Shown here piece by piece: positions 12,940-23,391 of a stretch of DNA of 64,000 nucleotides; position 1 is the first letter of the stretch, and each line of letters opens with the position of its first letter. The DNA comes from Sitta carolinensis (taxonomy: Eukaryota; Chordata; Aves; Passeriformes; Sittidae). Position numbers and translations under genes: made by a program. The notes under the pieces were generated by a model. It was not told the origin of the DNA. It searched no databases and saw only the letters and a program-made list of their open reading frames with translations. The stretch lies in assembly GCA_032173965.1 (NCBI GenBank), contig CM063290.1, positions 2,912,001 through 2,976,000 of the forward strand, read 5' to 3'.

Positions 12940-13330
12940 AGCCCAGCCACAGCGTTGCTCCCAGAGGTTTCTCCACGGGTTCAGGGGAGTGGGGAGAGGA
13001 GGCAGCCCAGCATCCAGGGCAGCCTCTCCAGGTGCTGCATCCCCTGCAGCTGCCGGGCTGCCCATCCTGCCGGGGCAGGGCTGCAAGGAACACCAAAGGA
13101 ATGAGGGAGAACCTCAACTTCCCAGGGAGCAGGGCTCTCCCTGGGCTGCACTTCGGTTCACACCCCAACCCTGCCTCTCTCTCCCAGGAGCTGATTGTCC
13201 TCCCTCCTGCAATCCTGCAAACTTTCTTCCCATTTTGCAGTTTCCCTGGTGAAGAGCTTTCCTCCAGGTGCCACCCGCTGTGGCTCCCACCCCTCTGCCA
13301 GCCTGGGGCGGGGATTATTGATTTATAATA
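12940..13330. other. GC-rich patch, unidentified
   Basis: About 390 bp of GC-rich sequence with several CpGs, ending in TTTATAATAAATAG at about 13320. Open frames of 64-157 codons overlap it on both strands, as expected in GC-rich DNA where stops are rare. None shows a family motif or a repeatable codon pattern. It could be an old repeat or a small regulatory island. Confidence 0.35.
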
Positions 13331-13624
13331 AATAGCCACAAGTGCCCTCTGAGAGGTTCCCGGCAGTGCCCAGCAGTTCTGGAGATGCAGGAGCACAGGA
13401 TGGCTCTCCCAAGGCCACAGGGAGAGGCTTTAAAAGCATCTCCCAGAGATGATTTTAAATTGATAACACTGGCACCTCATTAAATCAAAAGGTGGGGGCT
13501 CTGAAGGGGGCACAAGGCAGGGCTGACTGCAGGGGGTGTTCAGAGAGATGGGCAGTCCTGCTAAAATCATCCTTCAGGGGCTGGTAAAACACTTTCATCT
13601 GCAAATTAAAATGTCCTGCCAATT

Positions 13625-13636
13625 TATATATTATTA

Positions 13637-13707
<71 letters not shown>

Positions 13708-14125
13708 TATTATATCGTATAATTCTTATAATTATTATTAATATTGTTATTATTATTAATATTATTGCTGTCATTACTTTTATTACTACCACTTATTATT
13801 ATTATTGTTATTACTCTTATTTTCTTATTATTTTTATTCTTATTCTTCTATTATTATTGTTCTTGTTATTACTTTTATTACTTCTTTTTATTTATATTTT
13901 TATTTTTCTTCTATTATTATTTATTATTATTATTATTGTATTACTCTTATTACTTCTATTATTATTTTAATTATCCTTACTCTTATCTCTTCTATTATTA
14001 TTATTATTAATTCTTACTCTTGTTATTACTTTTATTGCTTCTCTTATTATTGTTATTGTTATTAGTAGTAGTATTACTATTAGTGTTAATACTAATTAGT
14101 ATAAGTATTAATCTTGGTTAATCAT
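13625..14125. repeat. TTA/ATT microsatellite with a long decayed flank
   Basis: A pure (TTA)n block of about 70 bp begins near 13631. It grades rightwards into about 400 bp of imperfect TTA, TTC, TTG and CTT triplets, ending in ATTAGTA-type words near 14100. The + strand frames of 86-144 codons (Ile/Leu/Tyr/Phe runs) are artefacts of stop-free repeats. Confidence 0.92.
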
Positions 14126-15820
14126 GATAAATACCCTGAGTTCAAGTTGTGGCTGAGCTCGGTTATTCTACCCCAGCTCAGGTTTATCAGCTCTAAAAGA
14201 AGCACAGGAGATAAAGCACTAAAAAAAAAGAAGGGGAAAAAAATAATCTTCACTCTTCTGGAAAACTGAGCTTTGCCAGAGGGAGGGGAGAAAACGATAA
14301 AAAATTTGATTTAATTGGTAATCAAAAAATAATTTTAAAAAAGAAATCAACAAGTAGAAAGGTTTATTGAGATTTGGGGAAGAAATTAGAACATTTTTGT
14401 GGAAAGCAAACCAAAGCATTCCCAGGAAAAGCTGTCTTGCCTTGACCTGGGTGCTGGCAGTCCCTGGAGTAAGGGATGGAGTTTACAAACCCTTTACCTA
14501 CAGGACTCCTTCAATTTAATGGCCTTATCTCCCTCTCCTATTTCTGTGCTCCCAAGAGATGCCTGGGCAAACACTCAGGCTGCTTTCACTGTACAAGCAC
14601 TATTTTTTAAAGATGCAGCATTTAATAAAACACCCTGGTTGCTTTGTGTGCCCTGGGTGTGGGGAAAAAAAAAAAAAAAAAAGGGGAAAGAAATCCCAGT
14701 TTTTCTCAGAGCTTCTGTCACAGAGGATCCTGGCTCAGAGACACAAAATGATCTGAAGCAGTTCCCTGCTATTCACAAATGCATTTTGAAAATTTAACAA
14801 TCAGGCCTTGAGGTTTTGTTTCTAAATTAATTTTCTAATGTAGTTGCATTATAATAATTCAGCTTTTTTTTTTTTTTTTTAATTTAAGTGATTCTCACTT
14901 CACGTCACATAATTTTAATAATATGTATTTGACACTATGTTGGGGCTTTCTTACTAATTCAGTCAGAACATGTTTTCCTTAAAAAAGTACAAAAGAATCC
15001 AGTGAATCACAGATAAAATACTCAGATAAACCCAATTGGTCTTAATATGTAAAAACCCCTATTCTTAAGGGGAAAAATTTGAGCTGCAAACCTGTTGAAA
15101 TCTGACTCAAAACATTTGTCAGTTCAAAACATCTGAAACAATTGATTCAGAGCCTAATTTTATTTAACAATGTTATGACCTAAAGCAGCTATTATTCCTA
15201 ATTGTTTTATAATTTAACCGTTCCACGCTGCCCGTGCTTGGTTCTGTTAGCACCAACTCTGAAGCTAGATTAGAATTGATTGAATTTTAAATGTCAGCTG
15301 TCTTTATGGAGCAAACATCCCCTGCATAAGAACAAATATTAATGAGAAATTCCTCCCAAAATGGAACGGCTGCGGGGTTATTATTTATTTTGATTTAAAA
15401 TGGAGCGTCTAAGAGGAGTGCCATTATTAAAAAGGTGTGAGGAGCAGGTTGTGGATGGAGCCAGGGAGGTGTAACCCAGCCTGATCCTGACCCAGCACAC
15501 AAAGGGAAACACGAGGAGCTGATTTCACCCCTCCCAAACCCTGGAGGGCAAGAGAATAAAACACGGTGCAAAGGCTCCCACAGTGCAGCAGGGAGATCAT
15601 CCCAGCTGCCCAGGGGGTGGTGGCAGAAACCTGGAGTTCGGTTCAGGCAGAACTCCTCCCCTTTTGAAGGAGATGTTGCAGCTTTTACTGGAAATCTTTT
15701 GTATTTTCTTTCCACGACGAACTCCAAACTCCCCTGTGTGGCTTTTCCTGGCCTCCTCTTGTTCTCTCAGCAGCTCTGCTGAGCATTTCTGGGGGGCAAA
15801 CTGTAGTCTGCTTTCAGGCC
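14126..15820. other. Unique non-coding DNA, no gene seen
   Basis: Mostly AT-rich, with an A run at 14665-14682 and a T run near 14863-14880. The segment 15240-15420 has several homeodomain-like TAAT/ATTA words and could be a conserved element. A GC-richer piece at 15430-15620 is not recognised. Confidence 0.45.
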
Positions 15821-15954
15821 TGATGGTTTGGATTTCTGATGGTTTGGTTTCCTGATGGTTTGGTTTCCTGATGTTTTGGTTTTCTGATGGTTTGGTTTTC
15901 TGATGGTTTGGTTTCCTGATGGTTTGGTTTTCTGATGGTTTGGTTTCCTGATGT
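15821..15954. repeat. 16-bp minisatellite, about 8.4 units
   Basis: Units of the form TGATGGTTTGGTTTCC start at 15821, 15837, 15853, 15869, 15885, 15901, 15917 and 15933, with a partial unit at 15949. Spacing is exactly 16 bp with no indels. Variants are single-base changes (TTTCC/TTTTC, TGATGT). The minus-strand 128-codon frame crossing it (Lys-Pro-Ser-Glu-Asn-Gln pattern) is a repeat artefact. Confidence 0.95.
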
Positions 15955-16300
15955 TCTTTCCCAGGAAAGTGTGCTAGACACAATGGAATGTTTTTGTGAT
16001 AATATTTATGTTATTCAGTCCTTCTGACAGGAGGGATTTCTTCTTGCTGTCCCTCTGGTTTGACCAATGTGAGTGAAGATGTTTGTCATTGTTTCACCAA
16101 TCACATTGGTCTGTGGAAAATTGTGTATAAGGGAGAACAATCCCTAATAAAGGAGTCATTTTTTAGCCTTCTGAAAGCTTCACAAACTTCTATCACAGAG
16201 TTTGTGTCGTGTGTCATCTGAAATAACAACAGCAAAACCCCCAGTTTCACACGTGGGGAGGGTAGGAATTCCAGAGGAGGAACAGCTGCTGGAAAACAAT

Positions 16301-16410
16301 TCAGAGAATCCCAGGATGGTTTGGTTGGAAGGGACATTAAAGCTCATGCAGCCCCACCCCTGCCAGGGGACACCTTGGTTGTTCCAAGCCACATCCAGCC
16401 TGGCCTGGGA
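16301..16410 (-). mobile_element. CR1 LINE fragment, 3' end
   Basis: 'AGAGAATCCCAGGATGGTTT' followed by GGTTGGAAGGGACATTAAAG, CTGCCAGGGGACACC and CATCCAGCCTGGCCTGGGACA matches the complement of an avian CR1 3' end. The element lies on the minus strand with its 3' end at the left. Similarity stops near 16410. It forms an inverted pair with the plus-strand copy 250 bp away. Confidence 0.85.
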
Positions 16411-16658
16411 CACTGAATAATTCAAGGAATTTATGGACTCCAAGGGCAAGTGGATGCACAGTGAAATCAGGCACTGGCCAGAAGAACAGCAGGGATTTTT
16501 AAGAGGTTCCTTCCCTCTCCCATGAGCACCAAATCACAGATGCACTAAATCTGCTTTAATGATTTATTGCACCACTGCTCTTCGGACCGAAGAATGAACT
16601 AATTAACTGCTCTGGTAAAAAGCGTTGTCTCACATCCCAAAATAAATCTCCAAGAATT

Positions 16659-16774
16659 GGACAGGGCTGGGAGCAACCTGGTCCAGTGGAAGGTGTCCCT
16701 GCCCGTGGCAGGGATGGAATGAGATGGGCTTTAAAGCCCCTTCAAAACCAAACCATTCTGGGACTCTGTGAATT
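16659..16774 (+). mobile_element. CR1 LINE fragment, 3' end
   Basis: 'ACAGGGCTGGGAGCAACCTG' then GTCCAGTGGAAGGTGTCCCT, GCCCGTGGCAGGGATGGAAT and 'CAAACCATTCTGGGACTCTG' is the sense-strand CR1 3' end. It stops near the degenerate terminal ATTCTGTG-type octamers. It is severely 5'-truncated at about 115 bp. Confidence 0.85.
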
Positions 16775-18331
16775 AATATTTATTAAACAAACCAAAAAAG
16801 GCCCAAACGAACCCACCAGTGTGAGACAATAATATGATAACATCCCAGAGAGGCTCTGGTGAAAATCTGTAAACATTTAGACATCCCCTATCAAAGCCTT
16901 TTTGCCTGTAAGAAATACTTCAAAGGAAATTGGGGAAGTTATGTGCATAATGTGAATGTATTTATTTATTTCACAGTAAAAAAAGTACGATTCAAGCAGA
17001 AAACAAATGCGAGAGAGGATTTTAGAAAGCATCTACAAGGTAATTTTAGAAATATTTTGCCTCGAGCATTAAGAATTAAGAAGGCTGAAAAGAGCAGGAG
17101 ATTGTTGGTTTCATCTCCCTCTTCCCTTGCAAAGGGCTGTAAAAAATGAGTGTTATTGAAGAATATTGAATTTCTAACAGAGAACAACATAATCTATCAT
17201 GCACCAGAATGTTATTGCATTTTCCAGCATAATTATAAACCTGAAACCAGGAATATATTGAGATATCTGAGCCAGGTGGAGTCACTACCTGATCCTATCA
17301 GTGGGATGTCTTTAAAAATTACAAGCCTTAATTAACAAAATTATTGTAGCTTGCCTAGAAGGTGAGTTTCAAATGAGTGGAAGATTGAGAACCCTTCACT
17401 TTTCACTGATAGGAAGATTTTGTCCCTTAAGTTTCTTTCCTCCATCTCTTGTACCTTGAATTTTTGGAATGATGATGGCAGAATAAATAAAAGGAAAAGA
17501 GGCTGATCTCGAAAACCACGGAAAGTTAAAACAGAAAATGCGAGAAGAGTTTGGACATCAGTTTGATCTTAAATTAAGATATTTTAGAGGATCTGAGATT
17601 CATTTTTCTAAGTGTCTAAGCACAGCAAGAAAGTTTCTAGCACATTTGTTACAGAATACAACAGCAAATAACTTTTCAAAGAATAATTTGTTTTTAGCCA
17701 GGGACTTTATGTTACTTGCTAACCTGCACTAATTGGTCTCTGCATCAATTAATGCTGCTGACAACCATTAACTAGTTCTGAAATATTTTTGAAGTATTTG
17801 GGATGAAAATATTAATAGAAAATAATCTGAAGTGCCAGAAATAGTGCAGGTTTTTGGAGCTATCTGACAGACTGAATCATCTCTGATGCACACCAAGGAC
17901 TTATCAAAAGCCCTAAAATTATCTTCCACTTCCCTGACTTGAAATCTCTCAAAACAGGATGGAATTCACACCAAAAATGAAACCTCCCTTTTAGATTCCT
18001 GATTGACACAAAGCTGATTTCAGATCTTCCCTGGGTACAAAAACGGTGCTGAGAACTGGTGTGAATTGTGGAGGAGGAGAGAAAATGTTGGGCAGCGCAG
18101 AAAATCTCACCTATTTGAACTGATCTTCAGCTCCTTCCTGAATTTCTGGGGATTCTTTTGAGCACAGAACTCTCCTCCTGCAAGGAGAGCATTGCTCCTT
18201 AGCACCTCGAATTTAAGAGCCAATTACTGCCAGGACACCACAGAAAAGGGTTTTATCCTACTCCTGTCCAGGTGCTAAATGGATCTTCCCTCTCCAAACC
18301 CTCCCTGGCATCACAGCATCCTTTGAATTCC
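16775..18331. other. Unique non-coding DNA, no gene seen
   Basis: AT-rich, no recognised repeat. Open frames are at most about 96 codons and overlap on both strands without family features. Confidence 0.5.
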
Positions 18332-18455
18332 TGGTGCCTGTCGCTGCTGGCAGTGATGTCAACATTCAGGAACACACAATCCCAGGTGGATTATGTGCAG
18401 GTGATTTATTGAGGGCACTCAGGAACTCGGGGTACAGCTCCCCAAATCTAGCTCT
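18332..18455 (-). mobile_element. Possible LTR 3' remnant
   Basis: Read on the minus strand, the segment has a CTCAATAAATCACC polyadenylation-type signal (AATAAA; complement at 18415-18420), a downstream GT-containing stretch and a terminus ending GGCACCA. That layout resembles the R-U5 end of an LTR. The upstream U3 side merges with an AT-rich array and no second end is visible, so the call is tentative. Confidence 0.3.
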
Positions 18456-18473
18456 GTCCATCTGTCCAGAATG

Positions 18474-18775
18474 CACACATTTATACAATTTTATTATATT
18501 GTATATATGTATATAAGGTATATAAATATCACCATATTTATATAATTTTATTATGGTGTATTATATTGTATACATGTATATATGGTATATAAATATCACC
18601 ATATTTATACTATTTTATTATGATATATTATATTGTATATATGGTATATAAATATCACCATATTTATACTATTTTATTGTGATGTATTATATTGTATATA
18701 TGCATATATGGTATATATGTATATATGCATATATGTATAAATATCACCATATTTATACAATTTCAGTTATGATTA
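18474..18775. repeat. AT-rich tandem array, about 60-bp unit
   Basis: Units share ACCATATTTATAC, TTTTATTATATTGTATATATG and GGTATATAAATATC segments. The ACCAT landmark falls at 18531, 18598, 18657 and 18746, giving spacings of 67, 59 and 89 bp. Length differences come from variable TATATG/CATATA runs inside the unit. Confidence 0.88.
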
Positions 18776-20637
18776 TATAACTACAGATTTGTTTAAGCAA
18801 CACAATTACTGCAATAATTGTATTGTCCCATTGTATGAACACAGTCTCATCTACAGGCGCCCTGGAAACTCTAAACATTGATTCTCATGATCCCCAAAGC
18901 AGCAAATATTTCACCCCCAAACAATAATTGCATCATTTGTGTTTCTTATCAGTGTGCTTAACTCTAATCTTGGTAGGTGCAGTTTTGCATGGTCCTCTAA
19001 AAACAAAGCCCAGCCTTCCTCTCCCACGATTTTCAGGAACATTTTCACCCTGTACTGACCGTGGGAGTGTGCAGTGCCCCTTGCCTGCACACTCCAGATT
19101 CCCAGCACCATCGAGTCCTGCTGGCTCTCCCCCAGTGGGCACAAGAGCCTGGTTCCAGGCACAGCCAGGCTTTGGGAATGGGCATCATCCCTTTTTCTGC
19201 TCGTGGGGAATGCACTCCAAAACAGCTGTGGCATTTCCACCCCTAAGAGCCTCACATTTCACTGCTGTTTAATTTGTTACCTGCTGCCTCTCTCGGAATC
19301 CTTTCTGCATTGCTGCCCTCCGTTCTGCTCTCCTGTATTTTATTTCTGTTTGTTATTCCCTTTCTTTCCTGCCCCTTGAGAGAAGTGCCTTGCATTTATC
19401 CACTTTCAGACACAAACCCCTGGATTTAATCCAAGTTTGGAACTCTCCAGATTTTTCTGTGCACCCTCCCTTCTCCTGCCCTCTGCCAGCAATTTGCCTT
19501 GTAGCTTTTCCAGGACAAAACTTGTTTGGTTTTCCTTTAGTTCACGTTCTCAACCATTAATTTCACTGATTGGAAGGAAGGATGGGAAGGCAATGAATCT
19601 GAGTGAGAATCAGATAAACTTCCTATTGATTTTGCTTTTTTTTCGGGAAGTCTTTGCTCCCTGGTCACCAAGGGCAGTGACAAACAGGATGAGAAGCAGG
19701 AATTGGTGAAGGATTTCTGATGGCAGCTGTGCCAGAAAGAACACAGATATTTTCCAGAACATTTTTATTCTCTAGCAGCTCATGGAGGGAAAGGAAAAAT
19801 CAAAATGTAAAACCAGGTTTATATGGAAATTTGCAAGTGGCTGATCCTATCTTCCCTCTTACACAGTTGGAAAATAAACCTCATTGTCCATCAATGGATT
19901 ATATGGAAAAAGACTTTTGGGAGCACTCTGAAAGAGCTTCTAATACTGATAAGTAGAGAAGAAAGGTACTCACTTTATTACCCTCATTTTCATATTCATC
20001 CTCTCAATGATAATCTCAACAAGACTCTTTCTATTCAGTTATTAACACTCTTTCTAAAGAAATAGAGTCAAACAAAACAACAAGCAAGGAATAAAGAGTC
20101 CATGAGGATTTTGGTAAAATTTATAAACTGCATGGAAACTAAAAACCCACAAAATTTGATTTTTTTACTACACCTCTGGGACATTTCAATAGCAGATTAA
20201 GTAGAAATGAACATTTTTGACAATGCACAAATGTGCACTTCACAACCTCACTCAGGGGTTTCCATGTACTTCACTTATTTTTTATTTATTGCCAGGCCAA
20301 TAAGGATTTATTTTATTTACTTATTTTCTTCTTAATTAAGTGGTGTTGCCTTTCTTTCGATGACATATTTTATAGTTTAGAGATGCAGAAAATAAGACTG
20401 TGGAAGAGCCACCTCGTAGGGAAAAGTCTTCAAGTCTCTGGAACCACTTGAGTCTTTTGATTTGTTTTTGTTGCAAAATGAGGTCTTTCCCCTATTTCTA
20501 AAGAAAACTTCAGTACTGTTTTTAATTTCCACTCTGACTCTTCATTGTGTTTATTCAGGTATTTCATCTTTATTGTGCGACAGCAAATCCTCCATCTGTC
20601 TCCATCAAGGGTGGGCTCTGCCACAGCCCCCTGCCTC
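18776..20637. other. Unique non-coding DNA, no gene seen
   Basis: A moderately GC-rich part (18960-19260) carries overlapping frames of 60-114 codons on both strands. No domain or splice-supported exon is recognised. The remainder is AT-rich single-copy-looking sequence. Confidence 0.45.
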
Positions 20638-21201
20638 TGATGCCTCAAGTTTCAGCTTTCCTGTTTCCAGACTCTGCCCTGCACTGGGGGGTGACTCTGA
20701 ACTCCACAGAAAGTGTCAGCGAGTTCTGCTCACAGCTCAGGACACAGAACAATCCTTGTCCAGAACCAAGGGCACAGAACAATCCTTTTCCAGAGCCAAG
20801 GAACAGAACAATCCTTTTCCAGCCCCAAGGACACAGAACAATCCTTTTCCAGAGCCAAGGGCACAGAACAATCCTTTCCAGAACCAAGGGTACAGAACAA
20901 TCCTTTCCAGCCCCAGAACCAAGGGCACTGCTGCAGCTCTGGCCCCAAAAAGTGCCAAGAGCAGGAACTGAGGAGAGAATCTGGGAGGGTGGGACTGCAT
21001 CCCCTGGGGCTGGGATTGGACAATGAACCCAGCATGGAAATGGAACAGAACTGAGCAAAGGGGGAAAACTCCTGACTTGGGCCCATCCTGGGTGTAGCCC
21101 TGCACTGCCCAAGGTGAATCCTTTGAAGCCTTTTAACAAATCCCTGCTTTATTCCTGTAACTCTGCCCAGCCCCTGTCCCAGGGAGCCTCTCCAGGCATC
21201 A
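20638..21201 (+). mobile_element. Solo LTR, copy 1 (U3 repeat-expanded)
   Basis: It begins TGATGCCTCAAG and ends CCAGGCATCA, the same termini as the other copies in the window. It shares with them GTTTCCAGACTCTG-type 5' text, the GACAATGAACCCAG region and a terminal CTCTGCC region. The flanks carry a 4-bp direct duplication (CCTC at 20634-20637 and 21202-21205). The polyadenylation region reads AACAAA, so the AATAAA of other copies is lost. It is longer than its relatives (564 versus about 450-500 bp) because of a tandem expansion at 20741-20935. No internal retroviral genes flank it. Frames of 113-175 codons over it are repeat artefacts. Confidence 0.82.
20741..20935 (+). repeat. Six-unit, about 30-bp tandem repeat inside LTR copy 1
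   Basis: The landmark CACAGAACAATCC, or a one-base variant, recurs at 20743, 20773, 20802, 20832, 20862 and 20891 (spacings 29-30 bp). Each is followed by a TTTTCCAG block and a CCAAGG block. The other three LTR copies have this unit once (GACAAAACAATTCC, then CTCCAGC or a CTCTAGT variant in copy 3, then ACCAAGG). It lies in the LTR's 5' part, where U3 regulatory repeats often occur. Confidence 0.9.
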
Positions 21202-22888
21202 CCTCCATCCATCCTCATCCCCTGGCAGCAGAGGGGATTTTCCTTCATGCAGCACAAAGAAAGTTAAAAATTCCCCCCTGGTAGAAGCATTTTCTGCCCG
21301 TGCTGAACTTCCCAGCCAGGTGAGGATGAGAGTGAAGGAGCCTGGTGATGGTGCAGGCACTCTTTGCCAGGGGAATTTGGGTGAATCTCTCAGCTCTGCT
21401 GACAGTTTAAACAAGCCCCAGAAAAGCCTCAGTTCCCTCCTTTACGGGGTTTGTGGGATGTTTTGATGTACTGATAGGCACTTCTCAACAATTCCCAACA
21501 GCTGAGTGAAAACCTCTGCAAAGAATAAATTATTAGCACTGACACCTCCCTGAGTCTTTTTCATGGAAAATGCTGCCATGTGTGGACATCACCTGCAATA
21601 AAGGTGAAGATTTTCAATCAAGGATCCTGGCAGGACCAAACAGAGAGTTAAATATGAACATTAATCCAACGGTGAGTTGAGTCCCTCAAAGGAATAATTA
21701 ACTTCTGTTAAACAAAAAAAGTTAAACAAAAAAACCTACAAGCATTCCAAACCTATAGCTCGGTATAAACTTAAAGTATATTTTCCCCAAGGAATTTCTA
21801 CAGGAGAGAGTAGGGCTGAGTTATCAAGGAGAAAATTCACCCCCTGTCTGCTTCTGCAGAGGTTTATATCTCTTCCTCTGCCTGGATTGTTTCTTCTAAA
21901 GATTTTTCCTACAAAGGAAGGAAAAAAAAATAAGAAAGATGTCTCTACAGATTGATTAATAATGTTGTTAAGATCATCTGGCAACGCTTTATCCTCTGTA
22001 AAAGACATGTGCCCTTTGCAGAGAAATATTCCATTTCTTTTCCCTTTCTCCCTTTTTTCTCTCTGAACAAGCTCTACCTTCTTGGGAAAAGCGAGTGCTT
22101 TGTCTTAATGGCAGTGATTGTCTGCTCTGGGAAGCCCTGGGAAGACAGAAAACCAAGGATAGGAGATGGAGAGAAGCACACAAAGAAGTTTTACTACTTT
22201 TGAAGGCCTGGGAAAGGCTTCCTGTTCTGCTGGCAGCTCCTGCAGAGCGCTGCGAAAGTGTCAGTCCTGGGACACACCCGGTACCACTGAAATTGTGAGA
22301 CTGAAACAGAGCAAAAATGACAATTTTAGTGAAGCTTCCAGCAAACTGAGGGGCCAGAGGGCTTCAGCTCAGCTTCAGGCAGTGCATAGCATCAATTTAC
22401 CAGCTCTGGGATGAATATTGACCTGTGTGAATATTCCCTTCACCTCCAAGCAAGTCTGCAGCAAAGCTCTCCTTCACAAAGTCAAATTAAAAATTCCCAA
22501 TACCAGACACTGGAACGACTGGCTGGATGGTCTCAAACAGATTTTTGAACAGCCAGAAGCCTTATAAATCGAATATTAGAAATTGTCTGCTTGGAATAAT
22601 TAAACCCCAGTGTCCCATAGCCCAAGCAGGGCTTTGAGTGTGCTGGTTTGCAGAGCTCTGTGCTGACCTGCAGAGACAGCAGAGCTTTGGCTGGGCTGAT
22701 TGAAGGCCCAGACACATCTCCCGTGGAGCAGGAGGGGAAATTCTGTGTTAACCCCAGTGTGGGGGCTCTGAGCCTGCCCCAGCACACGGCGTGTCCTGCT
22801 CTGGAGCCCCTGGGATGCTGCAGGGGCTGAGCTCCGGGGGGCTTGGCAGGGGGAGCACACCTAAACTGATGGCCCTGAGCTGGCAGCA
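21202..22888. other. Unique non-coding DNA, no gene seen
   Basis: No repeat family or coding exon recognised. A GC-rich part at about 22640-22860 gives overlapping short frames on both strands without family features. Confidence 0.45.
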
Positions 22889-23391
22889 GGATTCCAGGAG
22901 GAAAATGGATTCCAGGAGGAGTCTGGATTCCAGGAGGAAACTGGATTCCAGGAAGAAGCTGGATTCCAGGAAGAAGCTGGATTCCAGAGGAAGCTGGAAT
23001 TCCAGAGAAAGCTGGATTCCAGGAGGAGTCTGGATTCCAGGAGGAGTCTGGAATTCCAGGAAGAAGCTGGATTCCAGGAGGAAGCTGGATTCCAGAGGAA
23101 GCTGGATTCCAGAAGGAGTCTGGATTCCAGGAGGAAACTGGATTCCAGGAAGAAGCTGGATTCCAGGAGGAGTTTGGATTCCAGGAGGAAACTGGATTCC
23201 AGGAGGAGTCTGGATTCCAGGAAGAATCTGGATTCCAGGAGGAGTCTGGAATTCCAGGAAGAAGCTGGATTCCAGAGGAAGCTGGATTCCAGGAGGAAGC
23301 TGGATTGCATGTGGACTCTGGATTCCATGTGGACTCTGGATTCCATGTGGACTCTGGATTCCAGGAGGACTCTGGATTCCAGGAGGACTCT
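22889..23391. repeat. 18-bp minisatellite, about 28 units
   Basis: Units of the form GGATTCCAGGAGGAAGCT repeat with little spacing variation. Some 17- to 19-bp variants occur (GGATTCCAGAGGAAGCT, GGAATTCCAG). Three adjacent units near the right end share a TTCCATGTGGACTCT variant, and the last two share AGGAGGACTCT. This shows local unit homogenisation. Because 18 is a multiple of three, all frames stay open. The 193-215-codon frames rich in Leu-Glu-Ser or Pro-Gly-Ile-Gln are artefacts. Confidence 0.95.

Noticed and set aside
12646..13396. Frames of 152 and 157 codons on opposite strands
   Set aside because: They lie partly in a GC-rich patch where stops are rare. No family motif, and they contradict each other.
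13536..14065. Ile/Leu/Tyr-rich frames of 86-144 codons
   Set aside because: Translations of the TTA microsatellite.
20462..21257. Frames of 113-175 codons with Asn-Asn-Pro-Phe or Cys-Ser-Val repeats
   Set aside because: They cross the 30-bp tandem repeat of LTR copy 1 and are not retroviral proteins.
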